This document shows, piece after piece, positions 7,421 through 15,124 of a stretch of DNA of 24,697 nucleotides; within the stretch, counting starts at the first letter, position 1; the number at the start of each line of letters is the position of its first letter. A model generated the notes under the pieces. The model searched no databases and had not been told where the DNA came from. It saw nothing but the letters and a program-made list of their open reading frames with translations. The DNA is taken from contig DJIW01000088.1 in the NCBI GenBank assembly GCA_002433805.1, forward strand, positions 1 through 24,697, read 5' to 3'. Made by a program: the position numbers and the translations under genes. This DNA comes from Competibacteraceae bacterium UBA6584 (GTDB lineage: Bacteria; Pseudomonadota; Gammaproteobacteria; Competibacterales; Competibacteraceae).

Positions 7421-8452
7421 GTGACGCTCATCCTAGATTTGGTGATTCCCGGCCTGCTCGGAGCGTGGCCGCGCCACCCGTCCGATCCGGCGTTGCCCCG
7501 CCCGCGCGCCCCGGCTTTGGAATGGCTCCTGACGCGCGCGAGCGTTTCCGCCGCGCCGGCCTCAACCGACGCGCTGCTATTCCAGCTTTTCGGTCTGCCG
7601 ACGTCGGACGCCGCCGGTTTGCCGGTGGCGGCGGTCACCCGCTTGGCCGATGGCGGCGCGGTCGACGGCGGCTGGTGGCAGCGCGCCGATCCGGTGCATT
7701 TGCGGCCCGACCTGCGCGGCGTGTTCCTGGCGGACGCCCGGATGCTGGCCCTCGAAGCGGCCGAAGCCCGAGCGCTGGTCGAAAGCTTCAATCAAACCTT
7801 CGCCGCCGACGGCTTGCGCTTGGAAGCCTTGCGGCCCGAGCGCTGGTATCTGCGCTTGCCGGCCGATCCCGACGTGCGCGCCCATCCGCTGGAAACCGCC
7901 ATCGGCCGCGACATCCGCGCCCTGCTGCCTTACGGTCCGGCCAAGGCGCGCTGGCATAAACTGTTGACCGAAGCGCAAATGCTGTTTCACGCACATCCGA
8001 TCAATCAAGCGCGCGAGGCGCGCAACCAACTGCCCATCAACGGCTTTTGGCTTTGGGGCGGCGGTCCCGCGCCCACCGGTGCGCGCCCCCCCGCCGCTGG
8101 CCTGTACGCCGACGATCCGCTCACCCGAGGATTGGCGCGGCTGGCCGGCTCGGGGGTCACGCCCGTTCCCGAACGCGCCGACGGCTGGCTGGACAGCGCC
8201 GGTGGCGAGGCCGAGGGACTGGTCGTGCTGGAAGACCTTCGTTACGTCTGGGCCGACGGCGATATCGCCGCCTGGGTCGAGCGGATCGAGCATTTGGAAG
8301 CGGCCTGGTTTGTCGCTTGCCGCCGCTGGCTGCAAGCCGGCAAGCTGGCAATCCTGCGGCTTCATCCCGGCAACGGTCGAAGCTATACCGTCACCGAGAC
8401 CGCGCGCTGGCGGTTTTGGCGGCGCCCCCGACCGCTGGTCGGGTTTCTGTAG
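7421..8452 (+). CDS. COG4255-type protein, putative phosphoglycerate mutase-like
   Basis: A 343-residue cytoplasmic protein of the kind often found just before recJ in gammaproteobacteria and sometimes labelled phosphoglycerate mutase (COG4255). Visible blocks are WWQRADPVHLRPDLRGVFLAD (about residues 85-105), RPERWYLRLP (138-147) and HAHPINQAREARNQLPINGFWLWGGG (about 190-215). I see no DGxxD or Ser-nucleophile motif of true cofactor-independent phosphoglycerate mutases, so the catalytic label should not be trusted. The start is GTG 7421, 25 bases after hom. The next start (recJ) is 16 bases after its stop, consistent with one operon. The role is unknown. Confidence 0.7.
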   Translation: MTLILDLVIPGLLGAWPRHPSDPALPRPRAPALEWLLTRASVSAAPASTDALLFQLFGLPTSDAAGLPVAAVTRLADGGAVDGGWWQRADPVHLRPDLRGVFLADARMLALEAAEARALVESFNQTFAADGLRLEALRPERWYLRLPADPDVRAHPLETAIGRDIRALLPYGPAKARWHKLLTEAQMLFHAHPINQAREARNQLPINGFWLWGGGPAPTGARPPAAGLYADDPLTRGLARLAGSGVTPVPERADGWLDSAGGEAEGLVVLEDLRYVWADGDIAAWVERIEHLEAAWFVACRRWLQAGKLAILRLHPGNGRSYTVTETARWRFWRRPRPLVGFL

Positions 8453-8468
8453 CGACGGTCCCCGCGCG

Positions 8469-10190
8469 ATGATGCCCGATCTGATCGTCCGCCGTCCGGC
8501 GCGCCCGCCCGGCGTCGAACTGTCGCCCTCGCCCTTGCTGAATCGGATTTACGCCGCGCGCGAGATCGGTTCCACCCTGGAATTGGCCAAGGACCTCCGT
8601 TACTTAAGCCCACCCTCGGCGCTGAGCAACATCGAGCGGGCGGTCGACTTGCTGTGCGAGGCCTTGCGGGAGCGCTGGCGCATCCTGATCGTCGCCGATT
8701 TCGACGCCGACGGGGCCACCGGTTGCGCGCTGGCGGTGCGGGGCCTGCGCGCCTTGGGCGCGGCCGAGGTCGGTTACCGGGTGCCGAACCGCTTCGAGCA
8801 CGGCTACGGCCTGACCCCCGAAATCGTGGCCGTGGCGGCGCAAGACCGCCCCGACCTGCTGATCACGGTGGACAACGGCATTTCCAGCCACGAAGGCGCG
8901 CGCGCGGCGCAAGCGCTGGGCATCAGGGTCCTGATCACCGACCACCACTCGCCGGGGCGGGAACTGCCGCCCGCCCAAGCCATCGTCAACCCCAACCTGC
9001 CGGACGACGGCTTTCCCAGCAAGCATCTGGCCGGCGTGGGCGTGATGTTTTACGTGCTGACCGCCTTGCGGGCGCGCCTGCGCGAAACCGGCTGGTTCGC
9101 CGGACACGGCTTGAGCGAACCCAATCTGGCGCGGTATCTCGATCTGGTGGCGTTCGGCACGGTGGCGGACGTGGTGCGGTTGGACCATCACAACCGCATT
9201 CTGGTCGAACAAGGGGTGCGCCGCATCCGTCAGGGGCAGTGCGCGCCCGGCATCCTCGCCTTGTGCGAGGTCGCCGGCCGGGACCCCAGCCGGCTGAGCG
9301 CCGCCGACATCGGCTACTATCTCGGCCCCCGCCTCAACGCTGCCGGACGGCTGGAGGACATGAGTCAAGGCATCGCCTGCCTGCTGAGCGACGATATGGA
9401 GGAAGCGCGAGGCATCGCCCGCCGCCTGGACGAGATCAACCGGCAACGCGGCGAGCTGACCGCCGACATTCACGCCCAGGCGCTAGAGCGGATCGAGGGG
9501 ATCGGGCGCGCGGCGAACGATTTACCCTTCGGCCTTTGCCTGTACGATCCCGAATGGCATCAGGGCGTGATCGGCATCATCGCCGGCCGCCTCAAAGATC
9601 GCCTGCACCGCCCGGTGATCGTGTTCGCGCCCGACCGCGAGGGCAGGATCAAAGGCTCCGGCCGCTCGGTGGCGGGCACCCACCTGCGCGACGCCCTGGC
9701 GGCGGTGGCGACCGAGCAGCCCGGCCTGATCCATCAGTTCGGCGGTCACGCCATGGCGGCCGGCATGAGTTTGGCGGTCGAGCGCTTCGAGCGCTTCAGT
9801 CGAGCCTTCGATACCGAAATCCGCCGTTGGCTGAGCGCCGACGACTTGCAGGGCCGTCTGCTCAGCGACGGCGAACTGGGACCGGACGAGTTTTCGCTGG
9901 ACACCGCCAAGCTGCTGCGCGAGGCCGGCCCCTGGGGACAAGGCTTTCCCGAGCCGCTGTTCGACGGCGTGTTTGAGGTGTTATCCCATCAGGTGATGCG
10001 GGACGGCAAAACCCTGAAACTCTGGTTGCGGCCGCCCGCCACCGCCCTGTCTCTGGAAGCGGTCGCCTTCAGGCGCGCCGCCGACTTCGCGCCGGACACC
10101 CGCCAAGTGCGCATCGCCTACCATCTGGATGTCAATCTGTGGCGCGGCGAGCGGCTGCAATTGTTGGTCGAGCACCTGGAAGCCGCGTGA
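8469..10190 (+). CDS. recJ: Single-stranded-DNA exonuclease RecJ
   Basis: A 573-residue 5'-to-3' ssDNA exonuclease of the DHH phosphoesterase superfamily (E. coli RecJ has 577), acting in RecFOR recombination, mismatch repair and base-excision repair. The metal-binding motifs are all present: DFDADG (77-82), DNGIS (135-139), DHH (158-160) and GTVADVVRLDHHNR (about 231-244). GPRLNAAGR follows, then the DHHA1 motifs GSGRSV and QFGGHAMAAGMSL, and a C-terminal OB-like domain. Two adjacent ATGs at 8469 and 8472 are possible starts; the first is given. A perfect palindrome that includes the stop codon follows. The gene looks intact and ordinary. Confidence 0.95.
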   Translation: MMPDLIVRRPARPPGVELSPSPLLNRIYAAREIGSTLELAKDLRYLSPPSALSNIERAVDLLCEALRERWRILIVADFDADGATGCALAVRGLRALGAAEVGYRVPNRFEHGYGLTPEIVAVAAQDRPDLLITVDNGISSHEGARAAQALGIRVLITDHHSPGRELPPAQAIVNPNLPDDGFPSKHLAGVGVMFYVLTALRARLRETGWFAGHGLSEPNLARYLDLVAFGTVADVVRLDHHNRILVEQGVRRIRQGQCAPGILALCEVAGRDPSRLSAADIGYYLGPRLNAAGRLEDMSQGIACLLSDDMEEARGIARRLDEINRQRGELTADIHAQALERIEGIGRAANDLPFGLCLYDPEWHQGVIGIIAGRLKDRLHRPVIVFAPDREGRIKGSGRSVAGTHLRDALAAVATEQPGLIHQFGGHAMAAGMSLAVERFERFSRAFDTEIRRWLSADDLQGRLLSDGELGPDEFSLDTAKLLREAGPWGQGFPEPLFDGVFEVLSHQVMRDGKTLKLWLRPPATALSLEAVAFRRAADFAPDTRQVRIAYHLDVNLWRGERLQLLVEHLEAA

Positions 10191-10217
10191 TGCGCCCGCC
10201 GCCGCGCGGGCGCATCA
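10188..10217. terminator. Bidirectional terminator hairpin between recJ and the GGDEF gene
   Basis: A perfect 12-bp inverted repeat (10188-10199 with 10206-10217) has a 6-base loop. The recJ TGA forms the first three bases of the left arm. It lies between two convergent genes (the GGDEF gene ends at 10225), so it can serve both strands. There is no strong T-run on either side. Confidence 0.6.
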
Positions 10218-10224
10218 CACCCGT

Positions 10225-12219
10225 CTATTCCAGACCCAATTGATCGGCGAAGCGCCAGTGATTCTTGCCGGCCCGCTTGGCGGCGTACATCGCTTCGTCG
10301 GCTTGCCGGAGTAAATTCATCGCCAAATCCAGATTGGCGGGCAGCTCCGGCCGATACAAGGCGATGCCGACGCTGGCCGTGATGGAGGCTTTCCCCAAAT
10401 GCAGCAAAAAGGGTTCGGCCAAGCGGTCGATGACTTTTTGGGCCACCGCCGCCGCCGCCGCCGGCGTCTCCAAATCCTGCAGCACGATGGCGAACTCATC
10501 GCCGCCCAACCGCGCCGCCGTATCGGTCGAGCGCACGCACTGTTGCAGGCGAATTCCGACCTGTTGCAGCAGCTGGTCGCCCGCGTCGTGCCCCGCGCTG
10601 TCGTTGACCTGCTTGAAGCCGTCCAAATCCACCAGCAAGATGGCCAGCAGCCGCCACTGCCGCCGGGCTTGCTGCAAGCCCTTGCGCATGTGCTCGAACA
10701 GCAGGTTGCGGTTGGGCAGGCTGGTGAGTTGATCGTAGTTGGCCAGACGCCAGTTGCGCAGGCTCACCTCGGCCAGAATCCGGGTCCGCTCCTCGACCTT
10801 GGCCTCGACCTTGGCCTCCAGGGTCTGATCGTAATTTTGCAGCAGCGCCTCGGCTTTCTTGTGAAGCACCTCGGTTTGTTTTTGGGCGGAAATATCCACG
10901 GTGGCGCCCCGATAGCCCACGAACTCGCCTTCCTCGTCGAACAGCGGCAAGCCGCTGCTGCGGGTCCAGGCCAACCGCTCCCGTCCGGGCAGCCGCACGC
11001 ACAACACCAGCTGCTGGAAAGGTTCTTGGCGCTGGATCGCCGCGTCCAGCAATTCGGTCTCGGTCTCCTCCTGTTGCACGATCAAATCTTGCCAGTTCAT
11101 GCCGAGCCAGATCTCGCGGATCCTCAGGGATTCGGCCAGGCGCCCGCGCAGCTCGCGGAGATGGCCGCCGGCGTCAAACTCCCAAAGCAAGTCATTGGAA
11201 ATCTCGGCCAGATCCCGGAACAAGGCGGTATTGGTCAAGTTTTCATGGGAAAACGCGCCGATCAGCAAGGCGGAAACCCCGGCCACCATCACGATCTGAT
11301 ACTGGAGCGACAGATCGGCCGACCCGAACACCGCCACCATGATCGCGATGCCCAGCTCGTAGAGAAACACGCTCAACACCGCGCCGCGAATGTCGTGTGT
11401 CGCCACGATCCAGGCCAGCACCGGAAACACCAGCAAGCCGATGAAGGGCTCGGGCCGCTCGCGCCACAGGTGTTGCGGGATCCAAAACAAAACGGCCAGC
11501 AACAGAATGCACAGCAGCCCCTGCGCCAGCACCTCCAGCATCGCGGCGGGATCGGCGGACAGAAAAAATCGCAGCGGGCGCAATGCTTCGCGCTTGCGAA
11601 AGCGACGGACCAGGGGCGCGACGAACACCAGCAACAGCGGCGCGAACGCGGCGATGCCCACGAACTCGCTCGCCCATTCACTGACGACAGCCAAGGTCGA
11701 GGGCGCTTGCGGCGGCAGAATGCCGGCCGCCTTCAGCAGCATGACGTTTGCCAGCGCGGCGAACAACGCGCCCGCCGCCGCCGCCGCCAGGAACGCCGCC
11801 ATTTGCCGCGTATCGTTGAAACGCCATTGGGGCTGGTGGCGACGCGGCCGCCGAGACTGGCGCAGGGTCTGGATCGCGACCAGATAACCCAAGGCGGTCA
11901 AGACGCTGATCGCCCCATAATAAGGCCAGTGCGCCGCGGGCCAAACCAACGCGCCGGCGAGCAGGGATGCGATGATGGGCAAGGGCAGCGCCCGCGCGCC
12001 TTTCTCCAGCAGCACGGCGAAGCTCAGTCCGGCCGGCAGCGACCAAAGCGAGAGGCCGGTCGCCTGATCGATCTGGCGGACGAGATGCCACAGCGCCACC
12101 CAGACGATGAGATAAGCCAGCGCCGCCAGCCAAGCGCGGAGTCGGGTCGTTCGCGCCATCACCATCGCGCGAAGGTCGCGGTTGAGGGTGTCGTCGCGGC
12201 TCGCGTTCGCGCTTTCCAT
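10225..12219 (-). CDS. MASE1-PAS-GGDEF diguanylate cyclase
   Basis: A 664-residue inner-membrane enzyme predicted to make cyclic di-GMP from two GTP. Residues about 28-325 hold roughly eight hydrophobic segments typical of a MASE1 sensor. A PAS domain follows (about 334-447, ending RGATVDISAQKQ), then a coiled coil (447-485) and a GGDEF domain (about 495-660). The active-site motif is GGDEF at 572-576. RSTD at 563-566 lies five residues before it, the inhibitory I-site for product feedback. There is no EAL domain, so it should only synthesise. The start is ATG 12219; no good ribosome site precedes it, and ATGs at residues 19 and 21 are alternatives. It is the last gene of the minus-strand signalling cluster, but a hairpin separates it from the gene upstream. 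Confidence 0.9.
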   Translation of the reverse strand: MESANASRDDTLNRDLRAMVMARTTRLRAWLAALAYLIVWVALWHLVRQIDQATGLSLWSLPAGLSFAVLLEKGARALPLPIIASLLAGALVWPAAHWPYYGAISVLTALGYLVAIQTLRQSRRPRRHQPQWRFNDTRQMAAFLAAAAAGALFAALANVMLLKAAGILPPQAPSTLAVVSEWASEFVGIAAFAPLLLVFVAPLVRRFRKREALRPLRFFLSADPAAMLEVLAQGLLCILLLAVLFWIPQHLWRERPEPFIGLLVFPVLAWIVATHDIRGAVLSVFLYELGIAIMVAVFGSADLSLQYQIVMVAGVSALLIGAFSHENLTNTALFRDLAEISNDLLWEFDAGGHLRELRGRLAESLRIREIWLGMNWQDLIVQQEETETELLDAAIQRQEPFQQLVLCVRLPGRERLAWTRSSGLPLFDEEGEFVGYRGATVDISAQKQTEVLHKKAEALLQNYDQTLEAKVEAKVEERTRILAEVSLRNWRLANYDQLTSLPNRNLLFEHMRKGLQQARRQWRLLAILLVDLDGFKQVNDSAGHDAGDQLLQQVGIRLQQCVRSTDTAARLGGDEFAIVLQDLETPAAAAAVAQKVIDRLAEPFLLHLGKASITASVGIALYRPELPANLDLAMNLLRQADEAMYAAKRAGKNHWRFADQLGLE

Positions 12220-12224
12220 CGCTT

Positions 12225-12246
12225 AAAAACGCAGCGGCCGGGCCGC
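12225..12246 (-). terminator. Terminator-like hairpin before the GGDEF gene
   Basis: Read on the minus strand, GCGGC-CCG-GCCGC (12246 down to 12234) is followed by TGCG and five T (12229-12225). It sits between the stop of the amidohydrolase gene and the GGDEF start, so it may uncouple the two. The stem is only 5 bp and the T-run is 4 bases away. Confidence 0.35.
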
Positions 12247-12275
12247 GTGCTTCGGTTTACCCCAGATCGGAGCGT

Positions 12276-13139
12276 TCAATAATGTTGGACTCGATATAAA
12301 GTTTCATTCCGCAGCGCCCGCGCCAGGGCGTCGCCCACCACCCGCGCCCAGCGCTCGCACCCCGGCGCATCGGCGATCAAATCCTGGCGCAGTTCGATTT
12401 CGACGTGCGCCAGACCCGCCGCCCCGCCGTGGGCGTTCATGGTAAAGCCGACCTCGCGGCCGGAATAGGGCTCATTATCCCCGACGCATAAGGTTTCATC
12501 CGCGCGAAAGCAATCCAGCAGCGGCGAGGCCAGACGCGGGTCGCGATTCCAGAGCACCCCCACCTGCCAGGGCCGGCGGAAGCCGTTCATGACCGGAGTG
12601 AAGCTGTGAATGGCGATCAATGCGGGGGCTCGCCCGTTTCCGTGCCGCCAGCGCTGGGCCAGCAGCTGGGCCACGGCGTGATGATAAGGCCAAAACAGGG
12701 CATTCAACCGCGCTTCCGCCGCCGCGTCGTCGAGATTCCGATTTCCCGGAATCAAAATCCCGTCGCTGAGTTGGGCGATGGAGGTCGGATCGCCGGGCGG
12801 GCGGTTGCAATCGATGACCAAGCGCGAGTAACCGGCCAATACGGCCGGCGCATCCAACTGTTCCGCCAAGCGCTGGGTGACGCGGGCCGCGCCGATATCC
12901 CAAGCGATGTGTTGGGATAGCTCGACCGAGTTCAAACCGAGATGGTCGAGATTGGCCGGTATCCGGTTGCTGGCATGATCGCACACCAACACCGCGGCCG
13001 CGCCGCCATTGGGGTTTAGCACCGTGAAAGGAGGCGGCTCTCCCTCGCCCAATAGCCGTTGCGAAACCGCCGCGGCGGCCCGAGGGTCAGCCGTGAAGCC
13101 ATCGGAAAGCGACGGGGCCGCTGCTGGTGGGTCGATCAC
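12276..13139 (-). CDS. N-formylglutamate amidohydrolase family protein (COG3931-like)
   Basis: A 287-residue protein of the N-formylglutamate amidohydrolase family, zinc-dependent enzymes that release formate from N-formyl-L-glutamate in histidine breakdown. Family blocks are VLVCDHASNRIP (about residues 51-62), YSRLVIDCNRPPGDPTSI (104-121), AIHSFTPVMNGFRRPW (about 175-190) and NEPYSGREVGFTMNAHGG. There are no hut genes around it, and many COG3931 members are uncharacterised, so the substrate is uncertain. The start is GTG 13139, sharing 4 bases (GTGA) with the stop of the gene upstream. It has no clear ribosome site of its own, so translation is probably coupled. The odd company (receptor and regulator genes) is noted without an explanation. 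Confidence 0.82.
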   Translation of the reverse strand: MIDPPAAAPSLSDGFTADPRAAAAVSQRLLGEGEPPPFTVLNPNGGAAAVLVCDHASNRIPANLDHLGLNSVELSQHIAWDIGAARVTQRLAEQLDAPAVLAGYSRLVIDCNRPPGDPTSIAQLSDGILIPGNRNLDDAAAEARLNALFWPYHHAVAQLLAQRWRHGNGRAPALIAIHSFTPVMNGFRRPWQVGVLWNRDPRLASPLLDCFRADETLCVGDNEPYSGREVGFTMNAHGGAAGLAHVEIELRQDLIADAPGCERWARVVGDALARALRNETLYRVQHY

Positions 13140-13690
13140 GAGAGCCGTTTGAGCACGTTTTGCCGGAAGCGCCCGGTTTGGGCGGGATCGGGCAGCTCTC
13201 GACCCAGCGCTTCCAAGATCAGATCCAGGCTGTTGAACTCCCCCCAGACTTCATCGCAAAGCAGGGTGCCCATCGGGCCGATCAATTCCACGAGTTCTTG
13301 TTCCACGATCGCTCGGGTCGCCTCGGTGATCCGCACGCTTTTTGGATCCCCCAGCTCCGGCGGCCGCGCCGACTCGCTGGCGAGCTGCTCTAGAATGTAT
13401 TCCGTGGGCGGCATGGCCCCCTTCGAGCTTGGAACATGCACGTTGCTGGCAAAGCGCGTGCTGCCGATTCCGGCATCCTGCCTCAGCGCCAGGTCGAAGG
13501 CTTCCAGGGCTTCCACCCCTTGCTTGTTCTGAAACGACAAAAAGGTGATTTCGCCCTCCGACAGACCGAACTGGGCCAACAAACTGTTGGTGGTGGCGAT
13601 GTAAAGCACGCCGGTGCGCTGCTCCCGACACAACTCACGCAGCAGGCCGCTCGCGCTTTTGGCGAGGCCGGGACGGAGTGACTGAGCCAT
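13136..13690 (-). CDS. DUF4388-like regulatory protein of unknown function
   Basis: A 184-residue soluble protein. The first ~90 residues (GLLRELCREQRTGVLYI, then LAQFGLSEGEITFLSFQNKQGVEAL) resemble the DUF4388/PATAN type of small domain found in bacterial signalling proteins. The last ~55 residues contain VEQELVELIGPMGTLLCDEVW, a helical pattern (E-L-x-x-x-I-G-P) that I associate with C-terminal modules of bacterial signalling proteins. The domain names are recalled, not searched. The start is ATG 13690 because GGAGG lies 7 bases upstream on the minus strand; a longer ORF to 13750 has no such support. It lies 59 bases after a HAMP receptor with no output domain and overlaps the next gene by 4 bases. 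It may be that receptor's partner (inference). Confidence 0.6.
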   Translation of the reverse strand: MAQSLRPGLAKSASGLLRELCREQRTGVLYIATTNSLLAQFGLSEGEITFLSFQNKQGVEALEAFDLALRQDAGIGSTRFASNVHVPSSKGAMPPTEYILEQLASESARPPELGDPKSVRITEATRAIVEQELVELIGPMGTLLCDEVWGEFNSLDLILEALGRELPDPAQTGRFRQNVLKRLS

Positions 13691-13749
13691 GTTCGTACCT
13701 CCAGAAAGCGCCGCCCCCACACGCGCGGCGCTTGCGTGAGTGGAGCGCA

Positions 13750-14841
13750 TCAGCTTTTCTTGCGCAGCCGTTCGAACGCCATCTTGATGCTGACCGCCAT
13801 CCGCTCGACGGCGCGCGCCAAAGCCCCGATCTCGTCGCGCCGCTCGGTGCCGACGATCGGCATGTCGAAGTTGCCGCGACTGAGGTTTTCGGCGACGGCG
13901 GTCAACTCCACAATCGGCCTCGCCAGCTGCCGCGACAGCAGATACGCGACGCCCAACACCAGCGCCAGCGCGAACGCCATGAGGATCAGGGCGTTGCGTC
14001 TGGCCTCCAGCAACGGCGCGAAGGCGTCGTCATAATCCTGCTGGATGATCAAGGTCCAGCCCAGGGCGGTCTTGCGGGTATGGCCGACGACGCGCCGGCC
14101 CGCGTCCTCATAAACCGTGGGGGCTTGAGCCGCCCCCGCGGCGCTCAACGCCGGATGGGCGCTCAGATCTTGCAAGCTCTGGGTGATTTGCCGAGGGCGG
14201 CCGTGGGCGATGACCTTGTTGTGCTCATCCACAAGGATAGCAAAGCCGGTCTCGCCAATCTTGGCGTTGGCGACAATTTGCGAGATCTCCGCCACCTCCA
14301 TGGCCAGGGCCATGACGCCTTGGAGCGCGCCGCTGGCATCGCGGATCGGACCGGCCAGGATCAGCGCCGGTTTTTGCGTGGTCTTGCCGATCACCACCTC
14401 CTGTCCGAGCGGTTGACCGTCGAGCACTTGCTTGAAGTAACTCCGGTCGCCATATTGATAGCTTGCCGACGGTTGCTCGTCGCTGCGCCCGATATTTTGC
14501 CCGTCGCGGTTGACGGTAAAGACCAGATAGGCCCACTCATAGGCGCCGCGCACCGTTTTGAGGACCGGCGTTTGTCGGGCGGGGTCCATCGACACCACGT
14601 CGGGCAGGGCGGCGTTTTGCCGCAGGACGCGCAGGTTGGTGTCCGCCCAATCATTCACCCGGCCGGCCATGTCATTGGCCGTCAACATCAGGCGGCTCTG
14701 GACAATTTGCTGCCAATCCCGCTCAAATTTATAACCGCCGATGTACAGTAGACCGAGCAGCGGAACCAACGCCACCGCGACCATGGTCAACAAAATCTTA
14801 TGAAATATTTTTAAGTCGAATTTGGAATTGTTCTGTGTCAT
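13750..14841 (-). CDS. Membrane receptor with dCache and HAMP domains, no output domain
   Basis: A 363-residue inner-membrane sensor. TM1 spans about residues 14-34. A periplasmic double-Cache domain follows (about 36-285), with the family-typical YGDRSYFKQVLDGQPLGQEVVIGKTT region (about 130-155) and the membrane-distal/proximal order of dCache_1. TM2 spans about 287-307, and a HAMP domain (about 308-360, with RPIVEL and RRDEIGAL) ends the protein. The chain stops right after HAMP: there is no methyl-accepting, histidine kinase, GGDEF or EAL domain. The start is ATG 14841, with GGGGGA about 6 bases upstream; an ATG at 14862 is the alternative. A good sigma70 promoter lies 60 bases upstream. 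It is the first gene of the minus-strand signalling cluster. Confidence 0.88.
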   Translation of the reverse strand: MTQNNSKFDLKIFHKILLTMVAVALVPLLGLLYIGGYKFERDWQQIVQSRLMLTANDMAGRVNDWADTNLRVLRQNAALPDVVSMDPARQTPVLKTVRGAYEWAYLVFTVNRDGQNIGRSDEQPSASYQYGDRSYFKQVLDGQPLGQEVVIGKTTQKPALILAGPIRDASGALQGVMALAMEVAEISQIVANAKIGETGFAILVDEHNKVIAHGRPRQITQSLQDLSAHPALSAAGAAQAPTVYEDAGRRVVGHTRKTALGWTLIIQQDYDDAFAPLLEARRNALILMAFALALVLGVAYLLSRQLARPIVELTAVAENLSRGNFDMPIVGTERRDEIGALARAVERMAVSIKMAFERLRKKS

Positions 14842-15124
14842 GCAAATCCCCCATAAAAACAAAATAAAACAGCTGCTAAATTATTTATTTGATCAGGTGT
14901 ATTCTAATAATGACTATGTTGTCAGGCAAATTAAAATTGCTCGGACATCATTAAAATCAACATCAAATAGCCGTTCAAAGCGGATCGATAGAGCGTAGGA
15001 TGGGTCCGTCGAAGCTCGGACTGAAAAATTCCAGCGCGGTCGCCGCAATCGCTCGGTCGGAGCGTTGCCCCCGACGATGATTGAACTAAGATAAACGAAT
15101 TAACGCTTACTTGGATGGGTTGAA
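14842..15124. other. AT-rich divergent intergenic region
   Basis: This 283-base gap separates the dCache-HAMP operon (minus) from the FHA activator gene (plus). The part from 14850 to 14970 is strikingly AT-rich for this genome and holds the minus-strand promoter listed separately. For the plus gene the only candidate seen is TTGCCC (15065-15070) with TAAGAT (15087-15092), spacer 16, which is weak. No tRNA, small ORF or repeat is evident. Confidence 0.5.
14901..14929 (-). promoter_or_regulatory. Sigma70 promoter for the dCache-HAMP operon
   Basis: On the minus strand, TTGCCT (14929-14924; 4 of 6) and TAGAAT (14906-14901; 5 of 6) are separated by exactly 17 bases. They sit in AT-rich DNA about 60 bases before the receptor start codon. 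It is the best-looking housekeeping promoter in the window. Confidence 0.6.

Noticed and set aside
5941..7791. A 616-codon open frame on the minus strand opposite alaC-hom
   Set aside because: It is antisense to well-supported genes. Its peptide is rich in His, Gln, Gly and Arg with no domain, the usual shadow of high-GC coding.
10399..12282. A 627-codon open frame on the plus strand opposite the GGDEF gene
   Set aside because: It is the antisense shadow of the MASE1-PAS-GGDEF gene, with low-complexity Gln/Arg-rich translation and no ribosome site.
14995..15020. GTAGGATGGGT resembling a dispersed intergenic repeat of proteobacteria
   Set aside because: Only one copy is seen in the window and no inverted partner, so it cannot be called a repeat from this sequence.
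15054..15068. Possible sigma54 -24/-12 promoter before the FHA activator (GG-N10-GC)
   Set aside because: The invariant GG and GC spacing is met, but most flanking consensus bases are wrong and such pairs are common by chance in GC-rich DNA.
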